Part shown: positions 1-9,900 of the stretch, one piece after another | Layout of the letters: the number at the start of each line of letters is the position of its first letter | Numbering within the stretch: position 1 is the stretch's first letter | Source of the DNA: Haplomitrium mnioides | Lineage: Eukaryota; Marchantiophyta; Haplomitriopsida; Calobryales | NCBI GenBank assembly: GCA_049999725.1 | Contig: JBNGIS010017875.1 | Location: 1-26,108 of the forward strand | Reading direction: 5' to 3' | DNA length: 26,108 nt | The notes under the pieces: model-generated | The model's input: only the letters and a program-made list of their open reading frames with translations | What the model was told of the DNA's origin: nothing | Database searches by the model: none | Program-made: the position numbers and the translations under genes

Positions 1-240
1 TAATATAATAATATAATAATATAATAATAATAATATAGTATAGCATAGTTAAAAAATAATAATAATAAATATTCTAAGATTAAAATATAATATAATACAA
101 GAAAATAATAAAATAAAATAGATTACAAAATTTAAGAGTACAAATTTCTACAAAGACTATCGGACAGGGGAACAAGAGTACCTCGCTTAACAATATAATA
201 TATTCTAATATAATATTGTTATAGTGACATATATATACCC
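1..240. repeat. AT-rich low-complexity and microsatellite DNA
   Basis: The first 130 bases are almost only A and T, with imperfect runs of TAATA and AATAA units. A near-palindromic AT segment follows around 190-222, with arms starting aacaatat and ending atattgtt. I see no coding sequence here. Confidence 0.85.
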
Positions 241-2349
241 TATGTAAGTAGTCATCTATCGACCATTCTACTCATTTGTCTTGGAAACTCCCATGTATGT
301 GTGTATACGGTGCCCATATGATAACACGTTATCAGCATGACAGACTTTATAGAAATTTTTTTCTCTCGCATGCGCTCAATCCGCACCAATATATAAGGAA
401 GCTCCCAAATACTTGTCATTTGCATACTCACATTTCTTTTTCTTTCTATGCTGAACTTTTCTCCACTTCTCTACTGTGACACCATTTTTTTTCTCTTATC
501 TATTTTTCTAACGAAGTATTTTTTGAGCATCTATGTTTTTCTCCTATCATTTTTTTTGGCTCCTCATTCATTCGTCTTTTCTTTTCTTTTTTTCTTTTTA
601 ATAGCTCCTTGTATAAACTAGGGCGTGCTCACCTTCACGACCCTAGCTCTTCATTCAACATCTCTCTTCTTGCTCACCTTCGAAGCCACCACAGCTTGAC
701 GCCTCGCCTAGCGACTTCTTGCTCCTCTATTTGACGAATCCTCACTCTTTGGCTTGACGACACTCCACTCATCTACTCGACAACCTCGTGTTCCCTATTT
801 GGCAAACTCCTCGCTCTCTACTTGGCGGCTTTCTCTTTCCTACGTGGCGATATTGCTCACTACGCACAGCATTGCCGGTGATCTTTCCTTTTTCTTGTTT
901 CCATCTGTTCGACGACATCCGCACAACAGTGGTTCGTTACTTTTTTACTCGTCGACTCTAGCAAAGCACCACAACACTCTATGCTTGCCCAAGGCCGACT
1001 TGCATTGCATACTCCTTTTTTGTTATTCTTTGTTCCTCGCCTATGACAAGCTGAAGCTGTCTATCCTTCCTACTCTTTGACAACAACACCTATCAGATCA
1101 TACTCTCCTTTTTTGTTTAGTTTCCATTGGTACATTTCTATACTAACATCTCGTCTACTCAAGAACCATTGTTATCTCTCTTCACTTTTCAATCCGTGGT
1201 TCATCGTGAGACTCTTGTCTTCTTTATTTTCTTTGCTAGGAATTATCCAACACATGAGACAACACAACGTATACACCCATTTTTCTTCGACACCAGAGTA
1301 TACGAACTTTTTTCCTACCCTTTACTCGACTCTTTCATCTTACCTTCTTTTGTTCGTTTCAAACCTTGAAGGATAAGTACACGAGCTTACCACCTTCATA
1401 TTGTTCTTTCATTTCTGGTTCATTTTCCCACTGTTTTGGTTCTCTACTATCATTCAGCGACAGACTAACTGTCCCTCACAACATAAGCACTATCTAGGCA
1501 AAGGAGAGACAAGGCATATGCTACACCTACATGTGCACAAGTCAAACTCACCTATCTATGCAGCAACAAAGATCCAGTTAGATATACTTTTGGTGAAAGA
1601 TACCTTCACACTGGCGACTACACAGAGCTATATCGACATCCAATGAAAGGGCAAGACTGCATCTTGCCACTTAAAAATCTCTCACTTTATGTTCCAAAAC
1701 TTTGCGGTTCAATTTTCTTAACCCATCTCTTGATTATCTTTGATTGATTCCTTTTCTTTTCTCTAAACAAATCTATCCCTCACAAGTGACACACTCTTTG
1801 ATTCTGAAACATTTCTGATAGAGAATGCATGTGACTCATACTAACAAGAAACGCTGACCCTTGTCAACTGCACAAGCTAAACCCCTATCTGGCCATACTT
1901 GCAACTTTTACTTCTTCCTTCTTCACAGAATCAGTATTGCAGAGAGGCACCACAACGATCGGGGACTACATTCACAAAAGGAAAGCTCTGAGAGGACACG
2001 CTACAAGCACATCAGAAGCAATAGAGACATACTTATACAAGGCATTTTCTTTATTCATTAGCAACATCAATTTCTTATTTCATTTCTCGGTAGTACATAC
2101 CGATTGACTCGCATTTAGTCAATTCTTTCCTTTTTTTCCATTTCAGCTTTTTGATTTTTTTTTTTGCGCTTAAGTAAAAAACATAAACAGGTGCATAGGT
2201 CCATGATTGACCAAAACTCAGATCGATCACCAATCTGTACCAAGTATAGACAATCGCAGCCCCGACCCAACAGTTGCATTCGCCATACAAATTTGGTTCA
2301 TCTTTGTCATTCACAGCTATTCTCAGCAAAATAGAGCACAGATCTGCAA
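241..2349. other. Pyrimidine-rich stretch without a supported gene
   Basis: The plus strand is rich in T and C, especially 380-1450. Open frames here are short, rich in S, L, F and T, and match nothing I recognise; they look like by-products of the base skew. A degenerate direct repeat of about 37 bp lies at 727 and 795, both starting ctattt and containing a cctc-ctct core followed by cttg-cg. The stretch lies directly upstream of the copia gag and could contain its 5' LTR and leader. I could not find an LTR boundary or a primer-binding site of the usual initiator-Met type, so that stays a guess. Confidence 0.5.
727..835. repeat. Degenerate direct repeat, two units 68 bp apart
   Basis: Two related segments start at 727 and 795. 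Each reads ctattt-g-c-aa, then cctc-ctct, then cttg-cg-c. Similarity is clear by eye but imperfect. Function is unknown; it may be part of an old LTR. Confidence 0.5.
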
Positions 2350-3290
2350 ATGGCATCTGTAGCATCTCTTAAATTCCAAGCACTAAGATTGGATTGCTCC
2401 AACTACTCATCATGGTCACTAGACGTTACAACATATATGACAGCCAAGGGTATCGATGAAATACTTAACACGGACAATGACACCACCCTCTATGATACAA
2501 CTTGAGCCCTCATCCTAATTCGACACCATTAGGTGGAACCTCTGAGACTCCAATACCTGAACTGTACCAGTCCTCACCTACTATGGGAAGAACTAAAACT
2601 CATATTTGACCATCTGACAAGCATATCGCTCCTTGCAACGAGACACGATTAGATCAATCTTCGAGTTCAGGACCATACATCCATAGTAAATTACAACAAC
2701 AAACTATTTCGCATTGTCTCACAATTGGCAATCTATGGTCACCATGTGACCGACAAAGAACAAATAGAGAAACTCTATCAACTTTTCCTGTGAGAAATCT
2801 TATTTTAGGATCCCAATATCGCAATATGCAATTCACTGGATACTCTGAACTCATAGCATACATGCTACTAGCTGAAAAGCATCAATTACCCCTTGTGGAA
2901 AACGCAAAGAAAAGACCCCTAGGGTCTGCCACTCCTCCGCAAAACCTTGATTCACACTTTATAGAGACTGGACAATACCCCAGCTCCCGAAACAGAAATT
3001 TTCTCAGAGGCAAAGGAAGGGGGCAATCCAAATTCAAGGGGAGCACTAGCCACCCAAATACCAGTTGACCTTTGACCCTCTACCATAGGGATGGACATAC
3101 TGAACGTCGCACATCGATGACACCAAAACGTGCTTCACAACGCACATGGACCAATAGAGGAGGCATGTACTCCCATAGAGGCCAGCAAACTTATTCTAAT
3201 TCCCGCCAACCGCAATCAACTTGCAATTAATGGGGCACACGAGGCCACACCCAGCTCACTTGTAGAGTACCTGCACACCTAGTGCGACTA
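2350..3290 (+). pseudogene. gag: Ty1/copia gag (capsid and nucleocapsid), broken
   Basis: An ATG at 2350 opens a frame beginning MASVASLKFQALRLDCSNYS, typical of plant copia gag N-termini. The frame meets TGA at 2503-2505 and TAG shortly after, but homology continues: RVQD, SIVNYNNKLFRIVSQL and VTDKEQIEKLYQL around 2660-2790 are the conserved capsid block. A frameshift near 2788 moves the frame to 2790-3068, with YSELIAYMLLAEKHQLPL and then a basic R/G-rich tail. The nucleocapsid knuckle is at 3222-3263, pattern C-x2-W-x4-H-x4-C: the second Cys is now Trp and the residue before it is a stop. Normally Gag forms the cytoplasmic particle that packages element RNA. This copy cannot make it. Confidence 0.85.
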
Positions 3291-3439
3291 TACCAACAAA
3301 GCATTAAACCTCACAACAACAAAGTACACGACAACTTATTAGAATTAACAGACATGGATGAATATCCACAGTACAATCTACATCCTGAAAGTCACATGGC
3401 TTATTCATCTCTATCAAACCTAAAAAAAAAAACCTAAAA

Positions 3440-3675
3440 AAACCTGCATCGTAGACAGCGAATCTTCGCACACCATATTGCAAGACCAAAAATACTTCTT
3501 ATATATTAAACCTTCTTCCAGGTCTATGACAACGATTACCGGCCACAATCAAATTGGAGAAGTACATGACCCAGCAACCATACTATTTCGAAATGGCACT
3601 AGACTGGATATTAAATATGCAATTTATGCACCTACAACAACCAGAAACCTCATCAGTTTCCAAGATATATGACAA
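3440..3675 (+). pseudogene. Ty1/copia aspartic protease, inactivated
   Basis: The frame around 3445 reads IVDSESSH. The family motif is D-S-G-[AS]-[ST]-H, so the catalytic Asp (codon 3454-3456) is present but the following Gly is Glu (GGA to GAA). It continues with FRNGTRLDIKYAIYAP and ends NLISFQDI before TGA at 3670-3672, matching the beta-strand-rich end of copia proteases. In a live element this domain cuts the Gag-Pol polyprotein inside the particle. Loss of the active-site glycine should kill catalysis. Confidence 0.8.
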
Positions 3676-3799
3676 AACAGTTTTCATATTCAAATCAGAT
3701 CTTTTCAGAACACTAAAGTCCTCCACATCCTGAGTCCAACAACACAGGTTTTGACATACAAGAATCATTCTCACTATCACCACCTAGACTATACACTAC

Positions 3800-4730
3800 C
3801 AACATTTGTTCATATCATGTCTCTACGAAACCGGTCTCCACAACTTTCACATGACACAACCGCCTAGGGCATCGAGGCTGAGACATGTTCTACCACATCA
3901 AAAATGATAGCAAAGGCATACCACAGAACGTGCACCCACTGCCATTGAATAACCCATGCTTAGCATGCTCACAAGGCAAACTGAGAATTGCACCTTCTCA
4001 CGACAAAACAACAATCACGATTCCTTGATTCCTCAAGAGAATCCAAGCTGATGTTTGTGGACCTATCCATCCACCTTTGGGACCATTCTGATACTTCATT
4101 GTCACCATTGATGTATCATCCAAATGGTCAGAGGTACTTCTCCTTACGACAAAAAACATGGTCTTCCCGAAGCTGCTATCCCAAATTTTGAAACTCTCAG
4201 CACAATTCCTTGATAACCCAATCAAAAATCTGAGAGTGGACAACGTTGGAGAATTCTCTTCACAAACTTTTGACAATTTTTGCACATCTACGGGCATAGA
4301 TATGCAATATTCAATTCCACATGTATACTTCCAAAATGGCATTACAAAATCTACTATTAAGAGAATACAACTCATAGCATGACCATTACTTCTGAATTCA
4401 AACCTCTCCACCATAGCTTGGGGACATGCAATCATGCACACAGTATCTCTATTGCGCTACAGACCATCTGCATTCAATCAGAATTCCCCACACCAACTTG
4501 CAGCCGGAATTCCTGCAGATATATTGCACCCACGCACATTTGGTTGCCTCGTCCTTGTCCCAATCTTAAGACCACATCAAACAAAGATGGGACCACAACG
4601 TCAAAAAGGCATATATATCGGCTTTGAATCTTCTTCTATCATTCAATATCTTCAACCCTCAACCTCTGATGTGTTTAAGTATCGATTCGTAGACTGTCAA
4701 TTCTTTGAAGAAATTTTCCCACATCTGTAA
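3800..4730 (+). pseudogene. Ty1/copia integrase (HHCC plus DDE core), inactivated
   Basis: A pre-integrase zinc-binding region reads RLGH at about 3861-3872 and CLAC at 3957-3968, in one frame with an internal TGA. The catalytic core follows. The first Asp is in IQADVCGPI (4050-4052) and the second in LRVDNVGEF (4239-4241; families usually have LRSDNGGEF). The catalytic Glu is replaced by Lys at 4347-4349 (QNGITKS in place of an NG-x-x-E-S motif). After a frameshift near 4385 the core end is recognisable: LRYRPSAFNQ, HPRTFGCLV, GIYIGFES, YRFVDCQFFEE, ending at TAA 4727-4729. A live integrase inserts the cDNA into chromosomes. The E to K change and the frame breaks make this one inactive. Confidence 0.88.
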
Positions 4731-5232
4731 CAAGAGGACAAAGCTGTACAACCCAATATGAGGACAACTTAATATGGCACCAACACTTGCCATTAGACTT
4801 CCACCAACAAAATGGACAATTCAATGTCGAAGTCATATGACTCCTCCATTTACAACAAACATTAATCAAAATTCCTAACGCATTTAACAATGCAGCCAAC
4901 ATCACCAAATCATATATTGAAGCTGCCAATGCACCAGCACAACTTCAAAAAGTTGACACACTTGCCATTAAAATACAACCTAAAGCAAAGCGTGGAAGAC
5001 CTAAAGGCTCAAAGAATAAGCCAAAATCACTAACATCATTGCACGTTGCAAAAGACAACGATAAAACAACAATTGACTATTCCCACACCAGTCAAATATG
5101 GGATAGAACCCAAACCCCTATGGATGATCTATTTGCATTCTCTGTATCACAATCAATAGACAATGATACACCTCATTCTTTATCTGTACGAGAAGCACAA
5201 TCAAGAACCGATTGGCCCCAATGGGACGATGG
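4731..5232 (+). pseudogene. Ty1/copia integrase-RT linker, ends at RT border
   Basis: Degraded frames hold the variable linker between integrase and RT. The clearest piece is KAKRGRPKGSKNKPKS around 4981-5028, a basic nuclear-localisation-like motif common in plant copia linkers. After it comes an acidic stretch with NDTPHSLSVREAQSRTDWPQ, the lead-in to RT. Homology ends at about 5230, so the break coincides with the start of RT. The sequence after it translates to S, L and F-rich protein with no RT motif in any frame. Confidence 0.7.
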
Positions 5233-6111
5233 CTTGTTTGGCCTCTCTTCCTATCGAATTCTCCTCACCATTCTCTCTTTACTCAAATTTTGTTGTCGTT
5301 CATTCCTCACGTTCTCTCAATCTTTCTTCTGAAGCCTCTCTCTAGTTCATCAATTGTGCACCTTGCATCTGGGCTTTGCTTCTCTCCACCTGCTCGTTCC
5401 CTCTTGATTTTGTGCCCCAACTTTCTTGAATTTTTTCCTTGGGGTTGCTCTACACGATGTCGAATCGCACTCTGGCTGCAAGTTGGCTGGAAGGTAGGAA
5501 GATGAAAGAATAGGAAAGAAGGGTAATAGAGTAGAATAGACAAATCAGAATAAAACATAGCAGAGTACACTAAAAGAATACAATGGAATAAATCAATAAA
5601 ATCAAATACTTATATTACACTATGCTTTTCTCGATGAAGATACAGAGTAAACATAACATTGAGGATAGATTACACAAGGAGAAAAATGACAAATAAGAAT
5701 ACAAAGGATAAGCAACTTGCAAGCCAAGGGTGAAGCTTTTTGCTCCAAATCTTGGCGATGACTTCCTAAGTGATTTCTCTTTCCTGCGTCAAATTGGGCC
5801 AACCCTCCAATGGAACTGAACAAATATGCTTTCTTCAAACTTTGGATGACTTCTTAAACTGTATTGACCCTCTTTGCCACTATTGTGTACAAGATTGATC
5901 AATATTGAGCTCAAAGTGTTGTATTAGGCCGGGTTAAACACAAAAATTTGAAAAAACCAAAAAAAACCCGGCTGACAAGTCCAAGCGCATATGGATTCTA
6001 AAGTCCAAGCTCGCTTAACAATTGAGTCCCTCCTTGCATTTGACTCAAAGTCTTTGTTTGTTGTTCTCATCTAACTTGTTTCTTCGTGCTCTATACAAGG
6101 TGACAAAACGT
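5233..6111. other. Spacer between copia remnant and gypsy LTR
   Basis: No gene is recognised. The frames are short and S, L, F or K rich. A hairpin-forming inverted repeat sits at 5928-5972. The last 30 bases may be coding: gacaaaacg at 6102-6110 reads in frame into the sequence that resumes after the gypsy element at 15435. Confidence 0.55.
5928..5972. repeat. Inverted repeat gccgggtt / aacccggc
   Basis: Eight-base perfect arms (5928-5935 and 5965-5972) flank an A-rich 29-base loop. The arms stand out as GC-rich in an AT-rich spacer. It could be a small hairpin or an edge of an old element. No terminator role is implied in a nuclear genome. Confidence 0.6.
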
Positions 6112-7891
6112 TGTCGCGTGGCAGTAATCTAGGTCTGAGATTACACATGGTATATGGTTGTGGAGAAGGTTGTATGAAAGGTAGAAGCTTTGATGTCTGC
6201 AATTCTGAAATGAAGCAAAGATAGTGGAGATTGAGTGCCTTTGTGGCTTCAACTCCTCTCAAACAAAGCAAATGTAACCAAATTTCCCTTCCTTTGTAGT
6301 CCTTTGTTTTTTGCAAGGATAATGTAAAGTCTACTGATTTTTTCAATATATTACTCTCAATTTGGAATTCAGGTTGCTTAAGAAATCTATGTGCAAATTT
6401 TCAGTGAGAAATGCACATCAAAATGCTCTCCACAGCTAGAAAAACAATTGTTGTTTAAAATATTGAAAAACCAACACTCATAAATTTTCCCGAGTAATAA
6501 CTCTTTTGATTCAAATAATCTTGACATGAAATTTCATGGAGAACTTTTTCACACTCTACTCTAGCTTTCCACAAAGTTTCAGTTTCTATACTGCTCCAGG
6601 TATACAGAAACAAGCTATAAATCCAATGTCAAAAAGAAAAATGATTTCGAAGAACCTCAAGAATGATTCTTCAACTTCAATCAGCTTTTACAGATGAACT
6701 TTAACTCCAAATGCATAGGAATTTGATGTAAAAATATAGCCCTTGTTGCTAGCTTCTAATGGTACTCTATTTTTTCCCAAAATTCTTGCAACAACGTCGC
6801 AATCACCCAAAATGTAAATCTATGTTCAATTCAACTCCTTCATTTTCAATTTTCCATAAGTATGTGTGTAGATCTCCAAATGACTTGAAATTTCATCCAA
6901 AGGGATGCTACTCTTTGTAAGTTTTTGATCTCTTCTCTGCTTGAACATCTTCTCCTCTGGAAACTCCTCAAACCTTCTTGAAACTGAACTCCTTCTTTTC
7001 TTTCTTTTAGGGTTTTTACTAAAAGAAAATTAACTCCTCTTGTACTTGTTATAAGAACAACTCTAAGTAAATTCCTTTGTAGAATAGAGAACAAATAAGG
7101 TAGAAAAAAAATAAAAAATTTCTCCTTTGATTATTTAATAAGTTGATGAAGTCACTGGAACATTTGTCGTCGACTATTTACCATTTACCCAATGTATCTC
7201 TTGTAGAAGACCCAAGCAAACTCCACTCCAAATCAGGTCAAAATGTAAATTGTGAGATCCCATCGCTTCCCATAGGTGATAATGGGCAACAGTACTAGAA
7301 TAGGTGAGTTCATAACTGAATTCAAGAAATTATCACCGAAGTGATAGACAATCCACTACCAAATATAATCTTGAGGAATAATGCGCAAACCAACAAAGAA
7401 AGGATTTGGAAGAGGAAAGTTAGGAGCAACAAACAATCCTCTATCCATCGTATATGTCTTGACCCATTAGCAACTTGAGCTCCACCGTCAAACCTCCTCG
7501 CTTTGATAGATCTGGTACCCCTTTGAACTCCCTCAATGTATCTCTTGATGATTTCGCACTGATCTCTCAATGACATCTCAATATCCCTCAATGTTTTTTT
7601 TCCTTGATGCCCTCTTTTTGCCTCTTCTCTCTTCTTTTATCTTCACAACATCTTTGACTAGAATCTAGAGAATCCTCAAAGAGCCAATAGGATGACCCTT
7701 TCGCTACCTACCATATCCATAACATCTTCCACGTAGCATTGACAGATACTAGTTTTGTTCTTCTAGAAAGTTCTTGAAAAGTGCTTCGCCAGTGCTTCTA
7801 TGATTTTCTCTGAATTTAACTATGATAAGAGGATTACTTTTCTCCATTCTTTTGTTACTTTTTTACGCATTAGCCAAACCACGCTACGACA
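6112..7891 (-). repeat. 3' LTR of the Ty3/gypsy element
   Basis: This segment is alignable along its whole length with 13688-15434. Its borders are set by tgtcg at 6112 and cgaca ending at 7891, and the polypurine tract abuts 7892. It has an extra segment of about 31 bp near 6496-6528 that the other LTR lacks. It encodes a small open frame at 7322-7576 that is also open in the partner LTR. Confidence 0.92.
7322..7576 (-). CDS. Small LTR-encoded open frame with hydrophobic helix (copy in 3' LTR)
   Basis: This is a sense-strand frame of 84 codons starting at ATG 7576. The N-terminal part is charged (MSLRDQCEIIKRYIEGVQRG). It then has a strongly hydrophobic segment (LLLLTFLFQILSLLVC and onward) that would make one membrane helix. 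The same frame is open at 14864-15118 in the other LTR. About 15 of 270 bases differ between the two, 8 of them changing amino acids by my count, so purifying selection is not shown. It matches no family I know and may be a chance frame. Confidence 0.3.
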   Translation of the reverse strand: MSLRDQCEIIKRYIEGVQRGTRSIKARRFDGGAQVANGSRHIRWIEDCLLLLTFLFQILSLLVCALFLKIIFGSGLSITSVIIS

Positions 7892-7902
7892 TCCACCCCC
7901 TC
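7892..7902 (-). other. Polypurine tract of the Ty3/gypsy element
   Basis: On the minus strand gagggggtgga lies directly before the TGTCG start of the 3' LTR. This purine run is where plus-strand DNA synthesis is primed. Its position confirms both the minus orientation and the LTR border. Confidence 0.8.
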
Positions 7903-7952
7903 GGAACCTGTGAATCCACTAGTAGGCACCAAGAAAGAAGACGTGGTCGGCG

Positions 7953-9250
7953 TTAGAGAGTTTCCTCTTCTTCTTGAGTGAGCTCTTCCTCTTGCTCTTA
8001 TGGATTATCTTCCCCTTCTAACATTGGCATATAAGCTCCAATCTCCTCCAAAGCATTTTCTTGGTCTCGTTTCTTGAATAATTTCACCCTCTTTCATGCA
8101 ATTGGAACTTTGAGTAAAGTTTCATCCAACTCTCTTAATGAATATGTGGCATTGTCATGCACAATCACCACTACATATGGTCCAAACTAGCGTTTAGAGA
8201 ACTTCCGAATAGTACTATGCTGGTTATCCAAGCTATTGTTATATACCACTACCCAATCTCCTTCTTGTAGGTCTTGTTGCTTCAATCTCTGTTGTTGATC
8301 TAATCTTCTTTGTTTTTCAGCCTTGCCTTCTTCAGCCTTTCCACTGCTAGCTAGATATCTTCAGGCCTCCTGTCTGATTGCTGAATCCATAGTGCAAGAA
8401 GCTTCTCTCTCGAGATCTGATCTTGCCAAGGTAAGACACTCCAACTCAATATACTCTCCTCAACAAGCATGATTGGTTTTTGCTCCTACATCAATTTAGC
8501 TAGCATATAACCAGCCACTGAGCTATGAGTAGTCTTGTCAGCCCAAAGTGCAAATGATAATAGCATTGGCCACTCACTTGCTTTCTCTCTACATACTTTG
8601 ACAAGGGCCTTTACAATAGGAGGATGCCCACGCTCACTCTTAGCATTTCCTTCAAGATTATATGTTGTAGTGAGAGAAAGCTTAATCCCACATCTCTGAA
8701 AGAAATCTCTTGCATTATGAGTGTTCAATTCTCCCTTATCAGCTGTGATCTTACCCACACAACCATATCTGGAAACCACATCCTCTAGCAAAAACCGACA
8801 AACAATTTCTGTTGCTTTGGTTCTCAGTACTCTTCTTTCAACTTGATTGGATAGATCTTCTCTTGTTAGGACCAAATACTTCATTTGCCACACCCCAAGA
8901 GGCATAGCAACTAGGTCCACTACCTACTTATAATGTAAAGTAAGTGGATAGGTTGGATGTAACCCATCTCTATGTCAAATCTTAGAATACATTTGGTAGG
9001 TTTGACAAGACTCAACAAATGCAACCACATCCTTGTACATGTTTCAGCACAAATATTTTTCTTTTAATTTGGCATAAGTCTCATAGATTCTTCTATGTCC
9101 AGCCTGTAAACTATTATGAAAATCATTGAGCAATTTGGTTTGTACCTCTTTCTCGCACACCACCCTTCTTGGTATCTCATGGCCTTTTTTCGCCCTCTTC
9201 CATAAGTAACCTCTTGCTAGTAGATAATTGTAGGATTTTTGCCTCACTTG
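7953..9250 (-). pseudogene. pol: Ty3/gypsy integrase with intact-looking DDE core
   Basis: A zinc-binding N-terminus lies at about 9140-9010: HNSLQAGH, then after a stop a C-x2 pair where CQTY replaces CQTC. The catalytic core at 8920-8486 is uninterrupted. Its first Asp is in VVDLVAMP (8915-8917), the second in ITADKGELN (8738-8740), and the Glu in GNAKSERGHP (8633-8635), 35 positions after the second Asp. Downstream comes a basic Gln-rich helix, then FGPYVVV (8175-8186 for FGPY), the GPY/F-type C-terminal motif, then an acidic tail ending at TAA 7953-7955. Stops and frame changes outside the core break the protein. Integrase joins element cDNA to the chromosome; here only the core segment could still fold. 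Confidence 0.88.
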
Positions 9251-9900
9251 CTTGAACTAAGCTTTACTCCATTTTGGTCTCCTTTTCAAGGTACCCAAAT
9301 AATGGCCAATATCTAGCCTGTCTTCTTCATATAGCTCTTCTATGAATGGCTCTTTCTGCTCATTATCTCCTTTCTGTGCACGTGAATAAAATTGAGTTCC
9401 TACATCATCAATATCCTCAATCATCTCCTCTTCTTGCTCATATTGAGCTTGAGAGGGTATATCTGCCATTGGATTATCCTTCCTCACTATATGCTTGAAT
9501 TCTGGATTTAATGACTTAATATAAGCAATCCAATGCAACATGGTAATATTAGGCGTGTTGCAATTGGTAATCATCCCCAACAAACGCAAGCAATTTGTTT
9601 CCACAATCAGTGGTGCTCCAATTAGGTATTATTTCTCAGCTTTCATAGTTGCTACCACCCCTTATAACTCTCTCTTTACCTATGGATAACTTGTTTGTTG
9701 TTTGCTCAACGCTTTGGCTCCAAATCGAATTGCAAATCGATTTTCTTCCACATCATCTTGCTTGATTACCCAGCCTATAGCAATGGGGCTGGCATCTACA
9801 GTCAATATCATAGGCTTTTCATTTTCATAACTTGCTCCCCAAAGGACAAGCTGAGAAGATAATAGTTTCTTCAGCTTTTGCACAGCTTTTGTATGGATGT
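9251..9900 (-). pseudogene. pol: Ty3/gypsy RNase H and connection
   Basis: ILTVDASPIAIGWVIKQDD near 9825-9770 is the start of the gypsy RNase H fold, with the catalytic Asp in TVDAS. It runs on to FGAKALSKQQTSYP, where a TAG stops the frame. The next open block (9604-9257) holds METNCLRLLGM, PNITMLHWIAYIK and HIVRKDNPMADIPSQ, the C-terminal half of RNase H, and then a linker rich in E and D. RNase H degrades the RNA template during reverse transcription. A stop near 9680 and frame damage mean it is not expressed whole. Confidence 0.85.

Larger units (their letters stand above)
2350..5232 (+). mobile_element. Truncated, decayed Ty1/copia retrotransposon (gag-PR-IN, no RT)
   Basis: The gene order is gag, CCHC knuckle, aspartic protease, HHCC pre-integrase, integrase core, then linker, which is diagnostic for Ty1/copia because integrase precedes RT. 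The linker ends with a basic GRPKGSKNKP motif near 5000 and an RT-proximal DWPQWDD motif near 5209-5229. After that, where RT should start, the sequence no longer codes for RT. No RT, RNase H, polypurine tract or 3' LTR follows before the gypsy LTR at 6112. The 5' LTR was not identified. Many stops and frameshifts show the element is dead. Confidence 0.85.

Noticed and set aside
754-1376. Several overlapping open frames of about 80-110 codons
   Set aside because: They are S, L, F and T-rich, overlap each other in different frames, and lie in pyrimidine-skewed DNA with no recognisable motif. Such skew makes stop-poor frames by chance.
1640-1740. Frame reading CILPLKNLSLYVPKL, resembling the end of a copia protease
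   Set aside because: The match is short, and its order relative to the faint gag trace at 1880-2040 is wrong for one element. No DSG motif is found upstream. Too weak to annotate.
3998-4441. Minus-strand frame of 147 codons
   Set aside because: It lies antisense to the copia integrase, which has clear motifs on the plus strand.
7953-8200. Chromodomain at the C-terminus of the gypsy integrase
   Set aside because: After the GPY-type motif the sequence is acidic (EEELTQEEEE) and has none of the aromatic-cage motifs of a chromodomain.
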